Source: an uncultured Sphingomonadaceae bacterium
Lineage (GTDB): Bacteria > Pseudomonadota > Alphaproteobacteria > Sphingomonadales > Sphingomonadaceae
Reading direction: 5' to 3'
Length of the DNA stretch: 64,000 nt
NCBI GenBank assembly: GCA_938050045.1
Contig: CALLJS010000017.1
Coordinates: forward strand, 124,001 to 188,000
In this document: one piece after another, positions 1-9,808 of the stretch
How positions within the stretch are numbered: the first letter of the stretch is position 1
Layout of the letters: each line of letters opens with the position of its first letter
Notes under the pieces: model-generated
Seen by the model: the letters and a program-made list of their open reading frames with translations, nothing else
Databases searched by the model: none
Told to the model about the DNA's origin: nothing
Position numbers and translations under genes: made by a program

Positions 1-684
1 GCGGCCCCACTCGGCCTTGTCATTGTTAATATCCACGCCGATAATTTTATTCGCGCCAACCATTTTGGCCGCTTGCAGCACATTGAGCCCTATGCCGCCT
101 AGGCCAAATATAATCACATTATCGCCCGCTTGAACCTTCGCTGTATTGACCACCGCGCCGACGCCCGTGGTAACGCCGCAGCCGATATAGCAGCTTTTGT
201 CAAAGGGCGCATCGCTGCGGATTTTGGCGATTGCAATTTCGGGCAGGACGGTGAAGTTGGAAAAGGTTGAACAGCCCATATAATGATAGATGCTCTCGCC
301 CTTATAGGAAAAACGCGACGTACCATCGGGCATTACCCCTTGGCCTTGGGTGGTGCGAATGGCGGTGCAGAGATTGGTTTTACCCGATAGGCAGCTTTTG
401 CATTTGCGGCATTCGGGGGTGTAGAGCGGGATGACATGATCGCCCACCGCAACATCGCTGACGCCCGCGCCAATTTCGCGCACTATCCCTGCGCCTTCAT
501 GGCCGAGTATCGATGGGAATAGCCCTTCGCTGTCATTGCCATCCAGCGTATAAGCATCGGTATGACAGATGCCCGTGGCCATAATCTCAACCAGCACCTC
601 GCCCGCTTTTGGCCCTTCGAGGTCTAGTTCGACAATCTCAAGCGGTTGTTTGGCGGCAAAGGCGACGGCGGCACGGGTCTTCAT
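1..684 (-). CDS. S-(hydroxymethyl)glutathione dehydrogenase / class III alcohol dehydrogenase (partial, C-terminus outside window)
   Basis: Not in the ORF track because it runs off the left edge, but the minus strand reads open for 228 codons from an ATG at 684. The product begins [20 protein letters not shown] and carries the catalytic zinc Cys in GICHTD, the GHEGAG histidine, the structural zinc cluster [17 protein letters not shown] and the Rossmann loop FGLGGIGLN. This is the class III zinc alcohol dehydrogenase family, which oxidises S-hydroxymethylglutathione (formaldehyde detoxification) and reduces S-nitrosoglutathione with NAD(H). Full members have about 370 residues, so roughly 140 are missing. 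The start codon sits in a 17-bp tandem triplication (see separate entry). The family call is secure; substrate preference within the class is taken from family knowledge. Confidence 0.93.
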   Translation of the reverse strand, partial: MKTRAAVAFAAKQPLEIVELDLEGPKAGEVLVEIMATGICHTDAYTLDGNDSEGLFPSILGHEGAGIVREIGAGVSDVAVGDHVIPLYTPECRKCKSCLSGKTNLCTAIRTTQGQGVMPDGTSRFSYKGESIYHYMGCSTFSNFTVLPEIAIAKIRSDAPFDKSCYIGCGVTTGVGAVVNTAKVQAGDNVIIFGLGGIGLNVLQAAKMVGANKIIGVDINNDKAEWGR

Positions 685-727
685 AATCCACGGGTCTTCA
701 TAATCCAAGGGTCTTCATAGTCAATGT
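682..727 (-). repeat. 17-bp tandem triplication over the adh start codon
   Basis: Three copies of a 17-bp unit (minus strand ATGAAGACCCKTGGATT, last copy diverging into the gene) each contain an ATG. The first two copies encode six-residue ORFs, MKTLGL and MKTRGL, whose TGA overlaps the next ATG as ATGA. The third ATG opens the dehydrogenase. Because 17 is not a multiple of three, each copy changes frame. Confidence 0.85.
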
Positions 728-902
728 CTTTCTTAACAGATGAAAAGGCCATGATACATGAAAGAATCAAATTGAAAAACCATTATTATCGATGGGGGTG
801 ACGGGCTTTGGTATCGAAATTAACCAGAGCAGCGCAAGATGGACAAAGATGCGGTGATTATCCGATAATAGGATGGTTATTCAGCCGATACGCGCGACAA
901 AT

Positions 903-1790
903 TTAGCCAAGCAATTTTAATTTGCGCATGATACGCCATGCCGTAGCGGACATCATATTGGTTGCGGGAAAGGCTTTGGGCGGCGTTGGATTTAACCCAA
1001 ATTTGCGCAAAACAGCATTTAATGCATGGGTGTCGGCGGCGCTATAGCTCCATTCAGATCGCCATGTAATCGACAAAGATATGGACGGTACATCACCATT
1101 GCGGACAAAATGCGGGGCCATGACAGGCACATAGACCGCATCGCCTGGGCTTAGGCTTTGTAGGGTTCCATGCTCTAAAAAACTATCATCCCATGGCAAA
1201 TTGCGATGGCCGCCGCGATGATAATGTTCATGCGCTTCCCATTGGGCAAAGCGCGGGTCATCAGGCGGAAAGACGATCATATCTTTTTGGCCGCTTAATT
1301 GCAGCAAAATATTATGCTCTGGGTCAAAATGAAAAGGCGTCATGGATTTGGGGGAAGAGATGAAAATATAGCATTGCGGCCGCAATATTGTGCCTGTGCT
1401 TTGCGTTATGCTGGCCGATAGTTCGCCCAAGAGCTGGTGCAATAGATCATGATAGGCTGTAATTTGCTCAACATTTTTTAGCACAGCCCATGATTGGGAT
1501 TTATCAATCTGGCGGATAGTGTCGGCAATAGTGCGTTGATTATGCGGTACGTCTTGCGCGGCGATACCAATGGGTAAATCACCAAGATTATACTCAACCG
1601 ATGATGCAGGTAGCGTTGCCGATAATGTCGCTAAGGCATCCAAAGACAAAAGCGGATGATCGCTAAGTTGGTGCATCAAAAGATGCGTTTGATTGGGATA
1701 ATGATGCTCAAATTGTCGTTTATTTTCATCGGAAAAAACATCATCATAGTGAGATTTTTGGTATGGATCGGAAATGGTCATGCGCCTCAC
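903..1790 (-). CDS. cupin-like / JmjC-type Fe(II) oxygenase domain protein
   Basis: A 295-residue soluble protein with a JmjC/cupin_8-like core. HFDPEHN around residue 153 gives the HxD pair and APHFVRNG around residue 227 gives the distal histidine expected for a 2-histidine-1-carboxylate Fe(II) site. The glycine-rich turn SPGDAVYVP before the last histidine is typical of these double-stranded beta-helix enzymes. It starts at a GTG overlapping the stop of the upstream acyltransferase gene by 4 bases, with AAAGG six bases upstream; an ATG three codons later is the alternative. The two genes are surely one transcript. Family members hydroxylate proteins or small molecules; the substrate is unknown here. 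The oxygenase call is good, the function open. Confidence 0.75.
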   Translation of the reverse strand: MRRMTISDPYQKSHYDDVFSDENKRQFEHHYPNQTHLLMHQLSDHPLLSLDALATLSATLPASSVEYNLGDLPIGIAAQDVPHNQRTIADTIRQIDKSQSWAVLKNVEQITAYHDLLHQLLGELSASITQSTGTILRPQCYIFISSPKSMTPFHFDPEHNILLQLSGQKDMIVFPPDDPRFAQWEAHEHYHRGGHRNLPWDDSFLEHGTLQSLSPGDAVYVPVMAPHFVRNGDVPSISLSITWRSEWSYSAADTHALNAVLRKFGLNPTPPKAFPATNMMSATAWRIMRKLKLLG

Positions 1791-3031
1791 TGATGCCTTT
1801 TTGAATGATTATGTCTTTTATCCATCTGCCGTTCTGCAAAACGGACTATCTTAAAATAGCCTCTGTTTATGGCCCCCGATAATGCAATGGAGACGCTGCC
1901 TATTGTGCGCCGCTCTGACCAAATCTTATCAATCATTGGGTGGTTTTCGTCGGCGCAGCTATCAATATAATGCAGCCCATATTTTTCGTACAACGATAAA
2001 TTTTCTACTTGTAACAACACGCCAGGCGAATAGCGCGCATAATCTTCATCAAAAGCAGTCTTAAATGAAAACCCTGTTTTATTATCGATTAAACTTATCA
2101 GCATGGCCAGCGGCTGGCCATTCAAGCGCATTGAGGAAAGATGTAATTGCTGCTTTGCGTGGAGAGCCCACATAGCATCCCAAAAAAAGGCTTTAGTGTC
2201 GGCATTGCTCTCTAAGGAGGAGCCATTTTCTCCTTTCCAGCCAGCATGTTCTAAAGTTAAAAAATCGCCCAACCATGTATCGACCTCGTCATCGGATTTT
2301 TCATGGGATAAGCTCTCATCAAATGTAATGTCGCCCAATTCATCCAATCTGTTGCGCAGCCGCTGTATTTCTTTGCGCTTTTTCTTGCGTATATTTTGGG
2401 CATAATATGCCTTGCTAGACTGGGTGGTTTGAAGCTTGGCCCGTTCGCTTTTTTGTACGATGTCAAAACGCTGATTGCGTTTATGGCTTATGGTTTGAAG
2501 AGCATCAAATATGCGGCCATCGAGCGATAATTTGTCGAGATACACAAAATTAAAATTGGGAATATCATCATTGCTATAGTCTAAAAATTCATTCCAAAAT
2601 ACTTCCTCATATCCTTGCCAGATTAGCGGATTACCCAAAAAATTATTGGGATGCTGTGTATTTTTATAATGCGGTATTGGCCATCGGCTATATTGGGTCA
2701 TTTTACTAAGCGGCATGAGCGCGATCAAAATGTCTTCATCATCTTTTGGTGCAGGATTATTGGTTTTGCGCCAAAGGGTAAAAAATTGCGTCGCGTCAAA
2801 AATAGATAAATTCTTGATAGCTGATATGCACAGAGCACTGCGGTAAAATATATTCATTGTATCGCAATTATCGGCTAATTGATCCCAATGGGCTATCAAT
2901 CTATCGGAACAAATTTCTGATGGAGCTAATATTTTAACGTTCAATTTTACCGCATCATGCCCGCAATCATGATCAAATGATTCGATGATATTTGCTTCAA
3001 TATCTCTTTGATTATCAGCAATCTTGTTCAT
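1787..3031 (-). CDS. GNAT-fold acyltransferase of the FemAB/CelD (BcsL) type
   Basis: A 414-residue cytoplasmic protein resembling the Acetyltransf_6 (CelD/BcsL/FemAB-like) family. These two-lobed GNAT proteins acylate polysaccharide or cell-envelope precursors. The C-terminal lobe has the family pattern: AKQQLHLSSMRLNGQPLAM, a beta-bulge, GFSFKTAFDEDYARYSPG and a late HYIDSCADENHPMIDKIW segment. A basic stretch, RKKKRKEIQRLRNRL, sits near residue 215. It is first in a two-gene unit with the cupin-like oxygenase. The pair is far from the capsule locus, so a role in surface glycan modification is only an inference from family. Confidence 0.7.
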   Translation of the reverse strand: MNKIADNQRDIEANIIESFDHDCGHDAVKLNVKILAPSEICSDRLIAHWDQLADNCDTMNIFYRSALCISAIKNLSIFDATQFFTLWRKTNNPAPKDDEDILIALMPLSKMTQYSRWPIPHYKNTQHPNNFLGNPLIWQGYEEVFWNEFLDYSNDDIPNFNFVYLDKLSLDGRIFDALQTISHKRNQRFDIVQKSERAKLQTTQSSKAYYAQNIRKKKRKEIQRLRNRLDELGDITFDESLSHEKSDDEVDTWLGDFLTLEHAGWKGENGSSLESNADTKAFFWDAMWALHAKQQLHLSSMRLNGQPLAMLISLIDNKTGFSFKTAFDEDYARYSPGVLLQVENLSLYEKYGLHYIDSCADENHPMIDKIWSERRTIGSVSIALSGAINRGYFKIVRFAERQMDKRHNHSKRHQ

Positions 3032-3445
3032 GATACGCCTACATTTTTGTAAGATTGATTATGTACACCCAAAGTTTATGGCCTGATAATAGGCGGATAT
3101 GGCTAATAAATCTAGCACATAACATATAATAAGAAGTGATAAAAATCTCGTTAAGTTGGATGAAAAATATTAAGTTTCAAAACCTTCTTATGTTACAATC
3201 TATGTTGTATTTTAGCGTCACTTATGGAATTTAATTATGCAATTAATATGTGCAACCTATTTTGAACGGAAGATAATTTTTTCCATTATTAAATTATATC
3301 AATATCTTAAATCGGCATGACCTGATTTTTCACCTATTTGATAATATGGCGATGGGATTGACATTATTGTTAATTGAGTTACCAATTTACTCAAACATGA
3401 GCTGAAAAATTCAGACATGTAAGAGAATTAACGGGAGGGAATATT
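3032..3445. promoter_or_regulatory. Intergenic control region between divergent units, upstream of TonB receptor
   Basis: A 414-base AT-rich gap with no convincing gene. A TTGACA hexamer lies at 3358-3363 and an inverted repeat TTGAGT-N9-ACTCAA at 3374-3394. Just upstream of the Shine-Dalgarno GGGAGG is a longer imperfect palindrome, ACATGAGCTGAA-AAA-TTCAGACATGT (3395-3420). The leftward half must also hold the promoter of the acyltransferase-oxygenase pair, which I could not pinpoint. Confidence 0.5.
3395..3420 (+). promoter_or_regulatory. Leader hairpin / operator-like palindrome before TonB receptor
   Basis: CTGAA-AAA-TTCAG is nested in ACATG...CATGT. As RNA it forms a roughly 10-bp stem with one 1-2-base internal loop, ending about 14 bases before the Shine-Dalgarno. 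As DNA it could be a dimeric repressor site. No known consensus was recognised. Confidence 0.45.
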
Positions 3446-6028
3446 ATGAGAATTATGAAATCTGCGATGGTTGCCATGCTATGCAGCAGCGCGATTACTA
3501 TGCCAGCTTATGCACAGGATGCACAAGAAGGAGTCGAAGAAGATGATTCAGATGTCATCATCGTTACAGCGACGCGCCGCGCGCAAGATGTCCAAGACAT
3601 TCCGCTAGCGGTGACTGCGGTCAGCCCAGAGCAGCTCGAGCAACAAGGCGTTGTGAACGTCCAAAATATTACGCAGGTTTCACCAAGCTTCTCTACTTCG
3701 AATGCGCAAATCGCATCGGGTTCGGTTGTGCTTCGTATTCGCGGTGTTGGCACGACTTCGAACAATATTGGCTTTGAGAGTGCGGTTGGTATTTTCATCG
3801 ATGGTGCTTATCAGTCGCGCCCAGGGATTGCTTTGTCAGAATTTGTCGATGTTGAACGTGTAGAAGTTTTGCGCGGTCCGCAAGGCACATTGTTCGGGCG
3901 CAATACCTCTGCGGGTGCGCTAAACATCACCAATGTGCGCCCAGATTTGAACGAATATGGCGGATTTGTGAATGCGACCTATGGCAATTATGACACTTTC
4001 AGCCTGCAAGGTGCTATCAACGCCCCGCTAGTGGAAGACACATTGGCGTTGCGTTTGACAGGGGCTTATCGCAAAGCCGATGGTACGGTTGATGTGGTCG
4101 ATCGTGATGGTAATTTTATTGGCGATTCCAATGATATTGACCAATATTTGGTGCGTGGTCAATTGGGCTTTGAATCGCCGAGCGGTATCAGAGGCCGTTT
4201 AATCGGTGATTATTCGAAAAGTACATCTAGCTGCTGCGTTGCGGTGGAAGTGCTGAGTGCTAGCGTTGAAAATGCGGGTTTCTTTAATCTTGTTGGATTG
4301 GGCCCAAGAGGCGGTCAAGCTGGCCCCAATGTACCATCCAATCCTTTTGATACAGCCGGCCTTAAAGATGCATTGAATGATCGCACAGCAACATCCAATT
4401 TTGTTCCTATTGTCGATGTCGATCAATGGGGTATTACGGGCGAGTTGGAAATTCCACTCGGTGATAGTGCCAATATATTCTATGTTGGTTCTTATCGTGA
4501 TTTTGAATCGCGTGAAACATATGACAGTGATTTTACAGGTTTGGATATTTTTGATATTGATTTGCTCAATACGCAAATTCAAACGCAAACGCATGAGCTT
4601 CGTATCCAAGGGGAGGCCCTTGATGATAGGTTAGATTGGTTGGTCGGTGTTTTCTATTCGAATGAAGATATTTTCTCGACCACTACAGCATCATTGGGCA
4701 ATGATTATGATGCGCTTGTAGGGGCATTATTTGGCGGTGCGGCTGGCCCTGCGCCATTGACATTATTCTCTGGTGGCATCAGCCCAGCGACTGTCTCTAA
4801 TACTAATCAATTTACCCAAGATAGCTCAAGCTTCTCTATCTTTACGCACAATACGTTCGCGCTGACCGAAGGATTAGATTTCACATTCGGTCTGCGTTAT
4901 TCGGATGAGAGTAAAGAAGGCAGCTTCTCGCAACCTGCGCTTAATAATACTCTGTGCTCAGCTATTTTGAGCAATTTAACGGGTAATCCACCAGCGGGTG
5001 CGCCGCCTGCGCCGCCATTGGGCACAGCTTTGGGTAATGGCTTATTTGGCCTAGGCTGTTTTGCCTTTACCGCTCCTGCTGATCTACCGACTTCTGGTGT
5101 CATACCAACACCCATTACATTTAATGGCACAGGGGATGATGAGTTTAACGACGATGAGCTGATCTGGACGTTGAAATTGGGTTATGAATTTCAAGCTGTT
5201 CCTGTCAATGTTTATGCCAGCTTTACGCATGGTTATAAATCGGGTGGTTTCAACTTGGATTCTACAGCGGCCATTGGCGGCGCAGATCCGCGTTTCGCAT
5301 CAGAAGAAGTCGATGCTTATGAGATTGGTCTGAAAGCTAAATTGCTCGATGATGTCGTCACCTTGAACATTGCAGGTTTTTATGAAGAGTTTACCGATTT
5401 CCAAGTCTTGGAATTTACCGGTGCTCAATTCCAAACCTTTAACGTGCCGCGCGCAGTGTCGCAGGGCGTTGAAATTGAATCTGTGATTAAACCCAGCGAT
5501 AATTTCACAATCAATGCTGCATTAACTTATACCGATGCAGAATATCCTGATAATTGTGCGGGTTCGCAAGCCAACGTACCCAATGTCGCAACATTATGCG
5601 GTAATTCGCTCACCAATGCTCCTGAATTTGTGGCTATTGCGGGGGCTACTTACAGCAAAGATTTCGGCTCTAATTTGAATTTCTTTTATAATGCGCAAAT
5701 GCGTATGGAGAGCGATCGCCGGACATCGACGCAAGCAACGGTTGTGCCTAATGCAGCCGCAATTGCAGCAGCAGGCGGTAATTTGCAAGCGGCTATCGCA
5801 GCCTCGCCATTGGTTCCATTTGATGTTCAAGACAGTACGGTGCAATTTAACATGCGCGCGGGTATTGGGGCGCAAGATCAAAAATGGGGTCTGGAATTCT
5901 TTGTGAACAATTTGACCGATATTAATACGCGCGGTGTTACTTTTAACACGGTGCTTCGCGGAACATCGCGTTCGGCATTTTTGCAAAATCCAAGAACATA
6001 TGGCGTTACATTGCGCAGCAAATTCTAA
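3446..6028 (+). CDS. TonB-dependent outer-membrane receptor
   Basis: 860 residues with a clear signal peptide ending PAYAQ-DAQ, a TonB box DVIIVTATRRAQ near residue 36, and a plug domain with IRGVGT, VDVERVEVLRGPQGTLFGRN and TSAGALNITN. A long beta-barrel follows, closing with LRGTSRSAFLQNPRTYGVTLRSKF, whose terminal Phe is the usual BAM signal. It starts after a strong GGGAGGG. This architecture is the common sphingomonad receptor type for siderophores, sugars or aromatic compounds, and the ligand cannot be read from sequence. The exported M16 protease downstream is co-oriented but separated by a terminator-like hairpin. Confidence 0.92.
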   Translation: MRIMKSAMVAMLCSSAITMPAYAQDAQEGVEEDDSDVIIVTATRRAQDVQDIPLAVTAVSPEQLEQQGVVNVQNITQVSPSFSTSNAQIASGSVVLRIRGVGTTSNNIGFESAVGIFIDGAYQSRPGIALSEFVDVERVEVLRGPQGTLFGRNTSAGALNITNVRPDLNEYGGFVNATYGNYDTFSLQGAINAPLVEDTLALRLTGAYRKADGTVDVVDRDGNFIGDSNDIDQYLVRGQLGFESPSGIRGRLIGDYSKSTSSCCVAVEVLSASVENAGFFNLVGLGPRGGQAGPNVPSNPFDTAGLKDALNDRTATSNFVPIVDVDQWGITGELEIPLGDSANIFYVGSYRDFESRETYDSDFTGLDIFDIDLLNTQIQTQTHELRIQGEALDDRLDWLVGVFYSNEDIFSTTTASLGNDYDALVGALFGGAAGPAPLTLFSGGISPATVSNTNQFTQDSSSFSIFTHNTFALTEGLDFTFGLRYSDESKEGSFSQPALNNTLCSAILSNLTGNPPAGAPPAPPLGTALGNGLFGLGCFAFTAPADLPTSGVIPTPITFNGTGDDEFNDDELIWTLKLGYEFQAVPVNVYASFTHGYKSGGFNLDSTAAIGGADPRFASEEVDAYEIGLKAKLLDDVVTLNIAGFYEEFTDFQVLEFTGAQFQTFNVPRAVSQGVEIESVIKPSDNFTINAALTYTDAEYPDNCAGSQANVPNVATLCGNSLTNAPEFVAIAGATYSKDFGSNLNFFYNAQMRMESDRRTSTQATVVPNAAAIAAAGGNLQAAIAASPLVPFDVQDSTVQFNMRAGIGAQDQKWGLEFFVNNLTDINTRGVTFNTVLRGTSRSAFLQNPRTYGVTLRSKF

Positions 6029-6052
6029 AACTAATAATATAATTTAATTGAG

Positions 6053-6083
6053 CGGGCTATTGGCAACAATAGTCCGTTTTTTT
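6053..6083 (+). terminator. Rho-independent terminator after TonB receptor
   Basis: CGGGCTATTG-GCAA-CAATAGTCCG forms a 10-bp stem with one G-U pair and is followed by seven T. Confidence 0.85.
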
Positions 6084-6201
6084 ATGCGTAATGGATTATG
6101 TAGCGGCAGCATGATTGTTTTTATATTCTGCTTTTATTTGTGATGAATATTGCGCATAGTGATGAAAGATTGTGAAATAAAATTTCAAAAGAGGGTTTTT
6201 T

Positions 6202-9099
6202 ATGATTAAAGCATTATTTTACAGCGGCGCGGCTGTTATGGCACTGACTGCCCCCCAAACTGCTGTCCTTAGCCAAGATATTGCCGCCGCTGAACCAGCA
6301 GAAAGCAGCATAGTTAAGCTTGATTATGAAAAATTCACGCTGGACAATGGCCTAGAGGTTATATTGCATGTTGATAAATCCGACCCAATAATAGCTATGA
6401 CGACCGTGGTGCATGTCGGCAGCAATAGAGAAAAGCCAGGGCGCACTGGTTTTGCGCATTTTTTTGAACATATGGCGTTTAACGATAGCGAAAATGTGCC
6501 GCGCGGATGGAACAGGAAAGCAATCCCTGAATGGGGTGGTTTGCGCAATGGCGGGACATGGCGCGATGGAACTATTTATTTCGAAGTCGTGCCCAAGGAT
6601 GCGTTCGATAAGCTTTTATGGATTGATAGCGATCGTCTGGGTTATATGATAAATACTGTCACCACCGCCGCTCTTGAGCGCGAAAAACAAGTGGTGAAAA
6701 ATGAGAAACGCCAGCGCGTTGATAATGCGCCTTATGGTTATACGGGCGAGGTTATCAGCAAGGCTCTTTATCCCGAAGGGCATCCTTATAATTGGTCAGT
6801 AATCGGGTCGCTGCCCGATTTACAAGCCGCGACATTGGGTGATTTGAAAGAATTTTATGGGCAATATTATGGCCCCAATAATGCGACTTTATCGATAACG
6901 GGTGATATTGATATTGCGCAGACCAAGGCAAAGGTTCAGCAATGGTTTGGTGAGATTGAGCGCGGTCAAAAAGTTGAAAAGCTCAAACCTCGGCCAGTAT
7001 CATTGGAGCAGAGCAAAATCCTCTATTTTGAAGATAATTTTGCCAAATTACCCGAATTACGCATGACCTTTCCAACCGTTGAGGCAGGGCATAAAGACGA
7101 AGTAGCCCTTGACTTATTGGCGCAAATAATTGCGGGAAGTAAAAATGCACCTTTATATAAGAAAATAGTCGATCGAGATAAATTAGCCCCGCGCGTTGCC
7201 AGCTTTAATAATAGTGGTGAAATAGCGGGTGAATTCACCTTTGTCGTGCGCGGCAAAGCCAATGTTGATTTGGACGATGTGAAAAATTCACTCCAATCGG
7301 CTTTGCGCGATTTTGAACAAAATGGCGTTGATCCAATTGATCTGAAACGCATTAAAGCCGAGCAAGAAACAATAGTTTATAATCGATTAGGCACTATATT
7401 GGGTAAAGGCCGAGCGTTGGCGCAAGGCAATGAATTTAGCAATGACCCTGCTGATAGTGTGAAAAGCATAGCGCGTATCAATGCGATTGGTGCCGATGAT
7501 ATTATGCGCGTTTATAATCAATATATCAAAAATAAACCATCGATTATCACAAGCTTTGTGCCCAAAGGACAAGCCGCTCTGGCGGTCAGCGATGCTGCGC
7601 TTGCGCATGTTTGGATAGAGCCAGTGAAAGCCGATGTAGCGAGCGAAGAAGTGAGCGCGGGCGCGGTTGCCAAATTTGATAAAACACCGAGTAAATTTGA
7701 TCGCAGCGAACCGCCATTTGGTGAACTGCCTCTCATCACAACTCCCGATATTTGGGAGCAAACTCTCGCTAATGATGTGCGGTTATTGGGCATCACTAAT
7801 GATGAAACACCCTTGATCAATTATGACATCACCATCGCTAGTAATAACCATGGTCAACGCGCCGAGAAACAGGGTATTGCCAATCTGTTAGGGCGCATCT
7901 TAAACGAAGGTACGGCGCGTAAAACACCAGCGCAATTAGAGCAAGCGATAGGGCTATTGGGCGCAGGAATTAGGGCTTCCTCTGGCGATGAAGATACGGT
8001 GATTAGCGTGACGACACCCAGCAAGAATTTTGAAGCTACCATAGATTTAGTGCATGAAATGCTCAGCAGCCCGCGCTTTGATTCTGCGAGTTTTGAGCGT
8101 CAAAAATCGGCGATGCTGACCCAAATTACGAGCAATAAAGGATCATCGGGGGCTATTTCGGCGCAAGTCTTTGATATATTAATTTATGGCAATAAAAGCC
8201 CGTTGGGACGCAGTGTGTTGGGTACGCAAGAGAGCGTGAGCGGATTAACCTTAGAGGATGTGAAATCGCGCCATGCACACTTACTCGACAGCAAGGCGCG
8301 CATTCATATCGCCGGGAATATAGGGCAAGATCAAGCCAAAGCCTTTGATAAGATTGCACAGCTTTTTTCTGCGCAGGATTCTCGCGCAATAGATTTGCCT
8401 ATAGAGCCGCACTTTCAATCGAAAATTTATTTCATTGATGTGCCTGGCAGCAAGCAAAGCATATTGCGTATCGGCAAATTGGTGCCATCAACCAGCGATG
8501 CTGATTTCAACAAGATTGATTATACCAATGAAAAATTGGGCGGCGGGATTAGCGGTAATTTATCGCAGGTGTTGCGCATTGAAAAAGGCTATACCTATGG
8601 TGCATTTTCGGGCGTGACGCGCGGTAATTCAAAACAAATATTCCGCGTTACAACTAGCGTCAGAGCCAATGCGACCAGAGCTTCGCTCGATATTATTCAT
8701 GATATGCTGGCCCATTATGGCCATCTATTTTCGGATGAAGATGCAGAAATTACCCGTCAAAAATTGCTAAAAGACAAGAGCCGTGCTTTTGAGAGTTTGG
8801 GGAATAAAAATTCTATATTGCGCACCATTAGCAAATTTGGAAAAGATAAAAATTATATTGAGAAAGAACAGCAAGAATTGCTCGCTATGACCACAGCCGA
8901 TTTTCAAAATATTGCGCAGCACTATCTCAAAGAAGATGAGATGATTTATTTGATTGTTGGTGATAAAGAAACGCAATTTTCAGAAGTCCAAGCCTTTGCT
9001 GATGAAACAGCAAAAGGTGAAGTGATATGGTTAGATATTGATGGCGCGCCAATATTCTCAATGCCTATTGATTCTAAGAAAAATGAGAGCAATAAATAA
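6202..9099 (+). CDS. Exported M16 family zinc metallopeptidase (two M16 repeats)
   Basis: 965 residues with an N-terminal signal peptide (MIKALFYSGAAVMALTAPQT). The inverted zinc motif HxxEH is seen as HFFEHMAF near residue 90, and the downstream glutamate lies in EREKQVVKNEKRQ about 75 residues later. The protein is about 950 residues, so it holds two M16 halves; the second half lacks the zinc motif, as usual in pitrilysin-type enzymes. Members of this group degrade oligopeptides in the periplasm or at the outer membrane. The position behind a TonB receptor suggests processing of an imported peptide, but the terminator between them argues against one transcript. Confidence 0.9.
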   Translation: MIKALFYSGAAVMALTAPQTAVLSQDIAAAEPAESSIVKLDYEKFTLDNGLEVILHVDKSDPIIAMTTVVHVGSNREKPGRTGFAHFFEHMAFNDSENVPRGWNRKAIPEWGGLRNGGTWRDGTIYFEVVPKDAFDKLLWIDSDRLGYMINTVTTAALEREKQVVKNEKRQRVDNAPYGYTGEVISKALYPEGHPYNWSVIGSLPDLQAATLGDLKEFYGQYYGPNNATLSITGDIDIAQTKAKVQQWFGEIERGQKVEKLKPRPVSLEQSKILYFEDNFAKLPELRMTFPTVEAGHKDEVALDLLAQIIAGSKNAPLYKKIVDRDKLAPRVASFNNSGEIAGEFTFVVRGKANVDLDDVKNSLQSALRDFEQNGVDPIDLKRIKAEQETIVYNRLGTILGKGRALAQGNEFSNDPADSVKSIARINAIGADDIMRVYNQYIKNKPSIITSFVPKGQAALAVSDAALAHVWIEPVKADVASEEVSAGAVAKFDKTPSKFDRSEPPFGELPLITTPDIWEQTLANDVRLLGITNDETPLINYDITIASNNHGQRAEKQGIANLLGRILNEGTARKTPAQLEQAIGLLGAGIRASSGDEDTVISVTTPSKNFEATIDLVHEMLSSPRFDSASFERQKSAMLTQITSNKGSSGAISAQVFDILIYGNKSPLGRSVLGTQESVSGLTLEDVKSRHAHLLDSKARIHIAGNIGQDQAKAFDKIAQLFSAQDSRAIDLPIEPHFQSKIYFIDVPGSKQSILRIGKLVPSTSDADFNKIDYTNEKLGGGISGNLSQVLRIEKGYTYGAFSGVTRGNSKQIFRVTTSVRANATRASLDIIHDMLAHYGHLFSDEDAEITRQKLLKDKSRAFESLGNKNSILRTISKFGKDKNYIEKEQQELLAMTTADFQNIAQHYLKEDEMIYLIVGDKETQFSEVQAFADETAKGEVIWLDIDGAPIFSMPIDSKKNESNK

Positions 9100-9210
9100 T
9101 GATAGGCGATAATTTTGTGCAGACCTATGCTGGCTTGCTGCCCATTTCAATCACAATAGTGTGCGCCGAGCCATGCGCGAGGCATTTATACTGAAATCTT
9201 AAGGACGGTT

Positions 9211-9780
9211 ATGAAAAGATTGGCGGTATATTGCGGCTCTCGCATGGGGGCAAAACCGCACTATGAACAATGCGCGCACGCGCTGGGTACGGCAATGGCA
9301 GAGCGCGATATTGATCTGGTTTATGGCGGCGGCAAGCTGGGACTTATGGGCGTGGTTGCGGATGCCGTTCTGTCCAATGGCGGGCAAGTCTTTGGCGTTA
9401 TTCCAGAGGCTCTGCGCGATTATGAAGTGGCGCATCAAGCTTTGAGCGAATTATATATTGTCAAAGATATGCACGAGCGCAAAGCCAAGATGACCGAATT
9501 AACCGATGCTTTTATTGCAATTCCAGGCGGTATCGGAACGCTTGATGAGCTATTCGAGGCATGGACTTGGCGGGCTTTGGCTTATCATCATAAGCCTTTT
9601 GCGCTGCTCGATGTTGATGGATATTGGCAGCATTTGAGCTTATTTTTAGATGGCGTTGCGCAGCAAAAATTTATGTCCGACGCACGCCGTGCATTGCTGA
9701 TTGAGACGGATGATATTAATGATGCATTGGATCAATTAACACGCGCTTGCGATGGTAAAAAATCACAGTTCATTTGGTGA
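9211..9780 (+). CDS. LOG family (TIGR00730) Rossmann-fold nucleotide phosphoribohydrolase
   Basis: 189 residues. The signature PGGIGTLDELFE near residue 108 and the N-terminal VYCGSRMG plus VYGGGKLGLMG place it in the lysine-decarboxylase-like/LOG family. Members cleave cytokinin riboside or purine nucleoside 5'-monophosphates to base and ribose 5-phosphate. In bacteria without plant hormone signalling the likely role is nucleotide salvage. The next gene begins 28 bases after its stop and is probably co-transcribed. Confidence 0.9.
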   Translation: MKRLAVYCGSRMGAKPHYEQCAHALGTAMAERDIDLVYGGGKLGLMGVVADAVLSNGGQVFGVIPEALRDYEVAHQALSELYIVKDMHERKAKMTELTDAFIAIPGGIGTLDELFEAWTWRALAYHHKPFALLDVDGYWQHLSLFLDGVAQQKFMSDARRALLIETDDINDALDQLTRACDGKKSQFIW

Positions 9781-9808
9781 ATTTAATAGGTCAATGAGAG
9801 AAGAATGT

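Noticed and set aside
4199-4609. Minus-strand ORF of 136 aa within the TonB receptor
   Set aside because: Shadow frame; composition is that of a reversed beta-barrel gene, without ribosome binding site or motifs.
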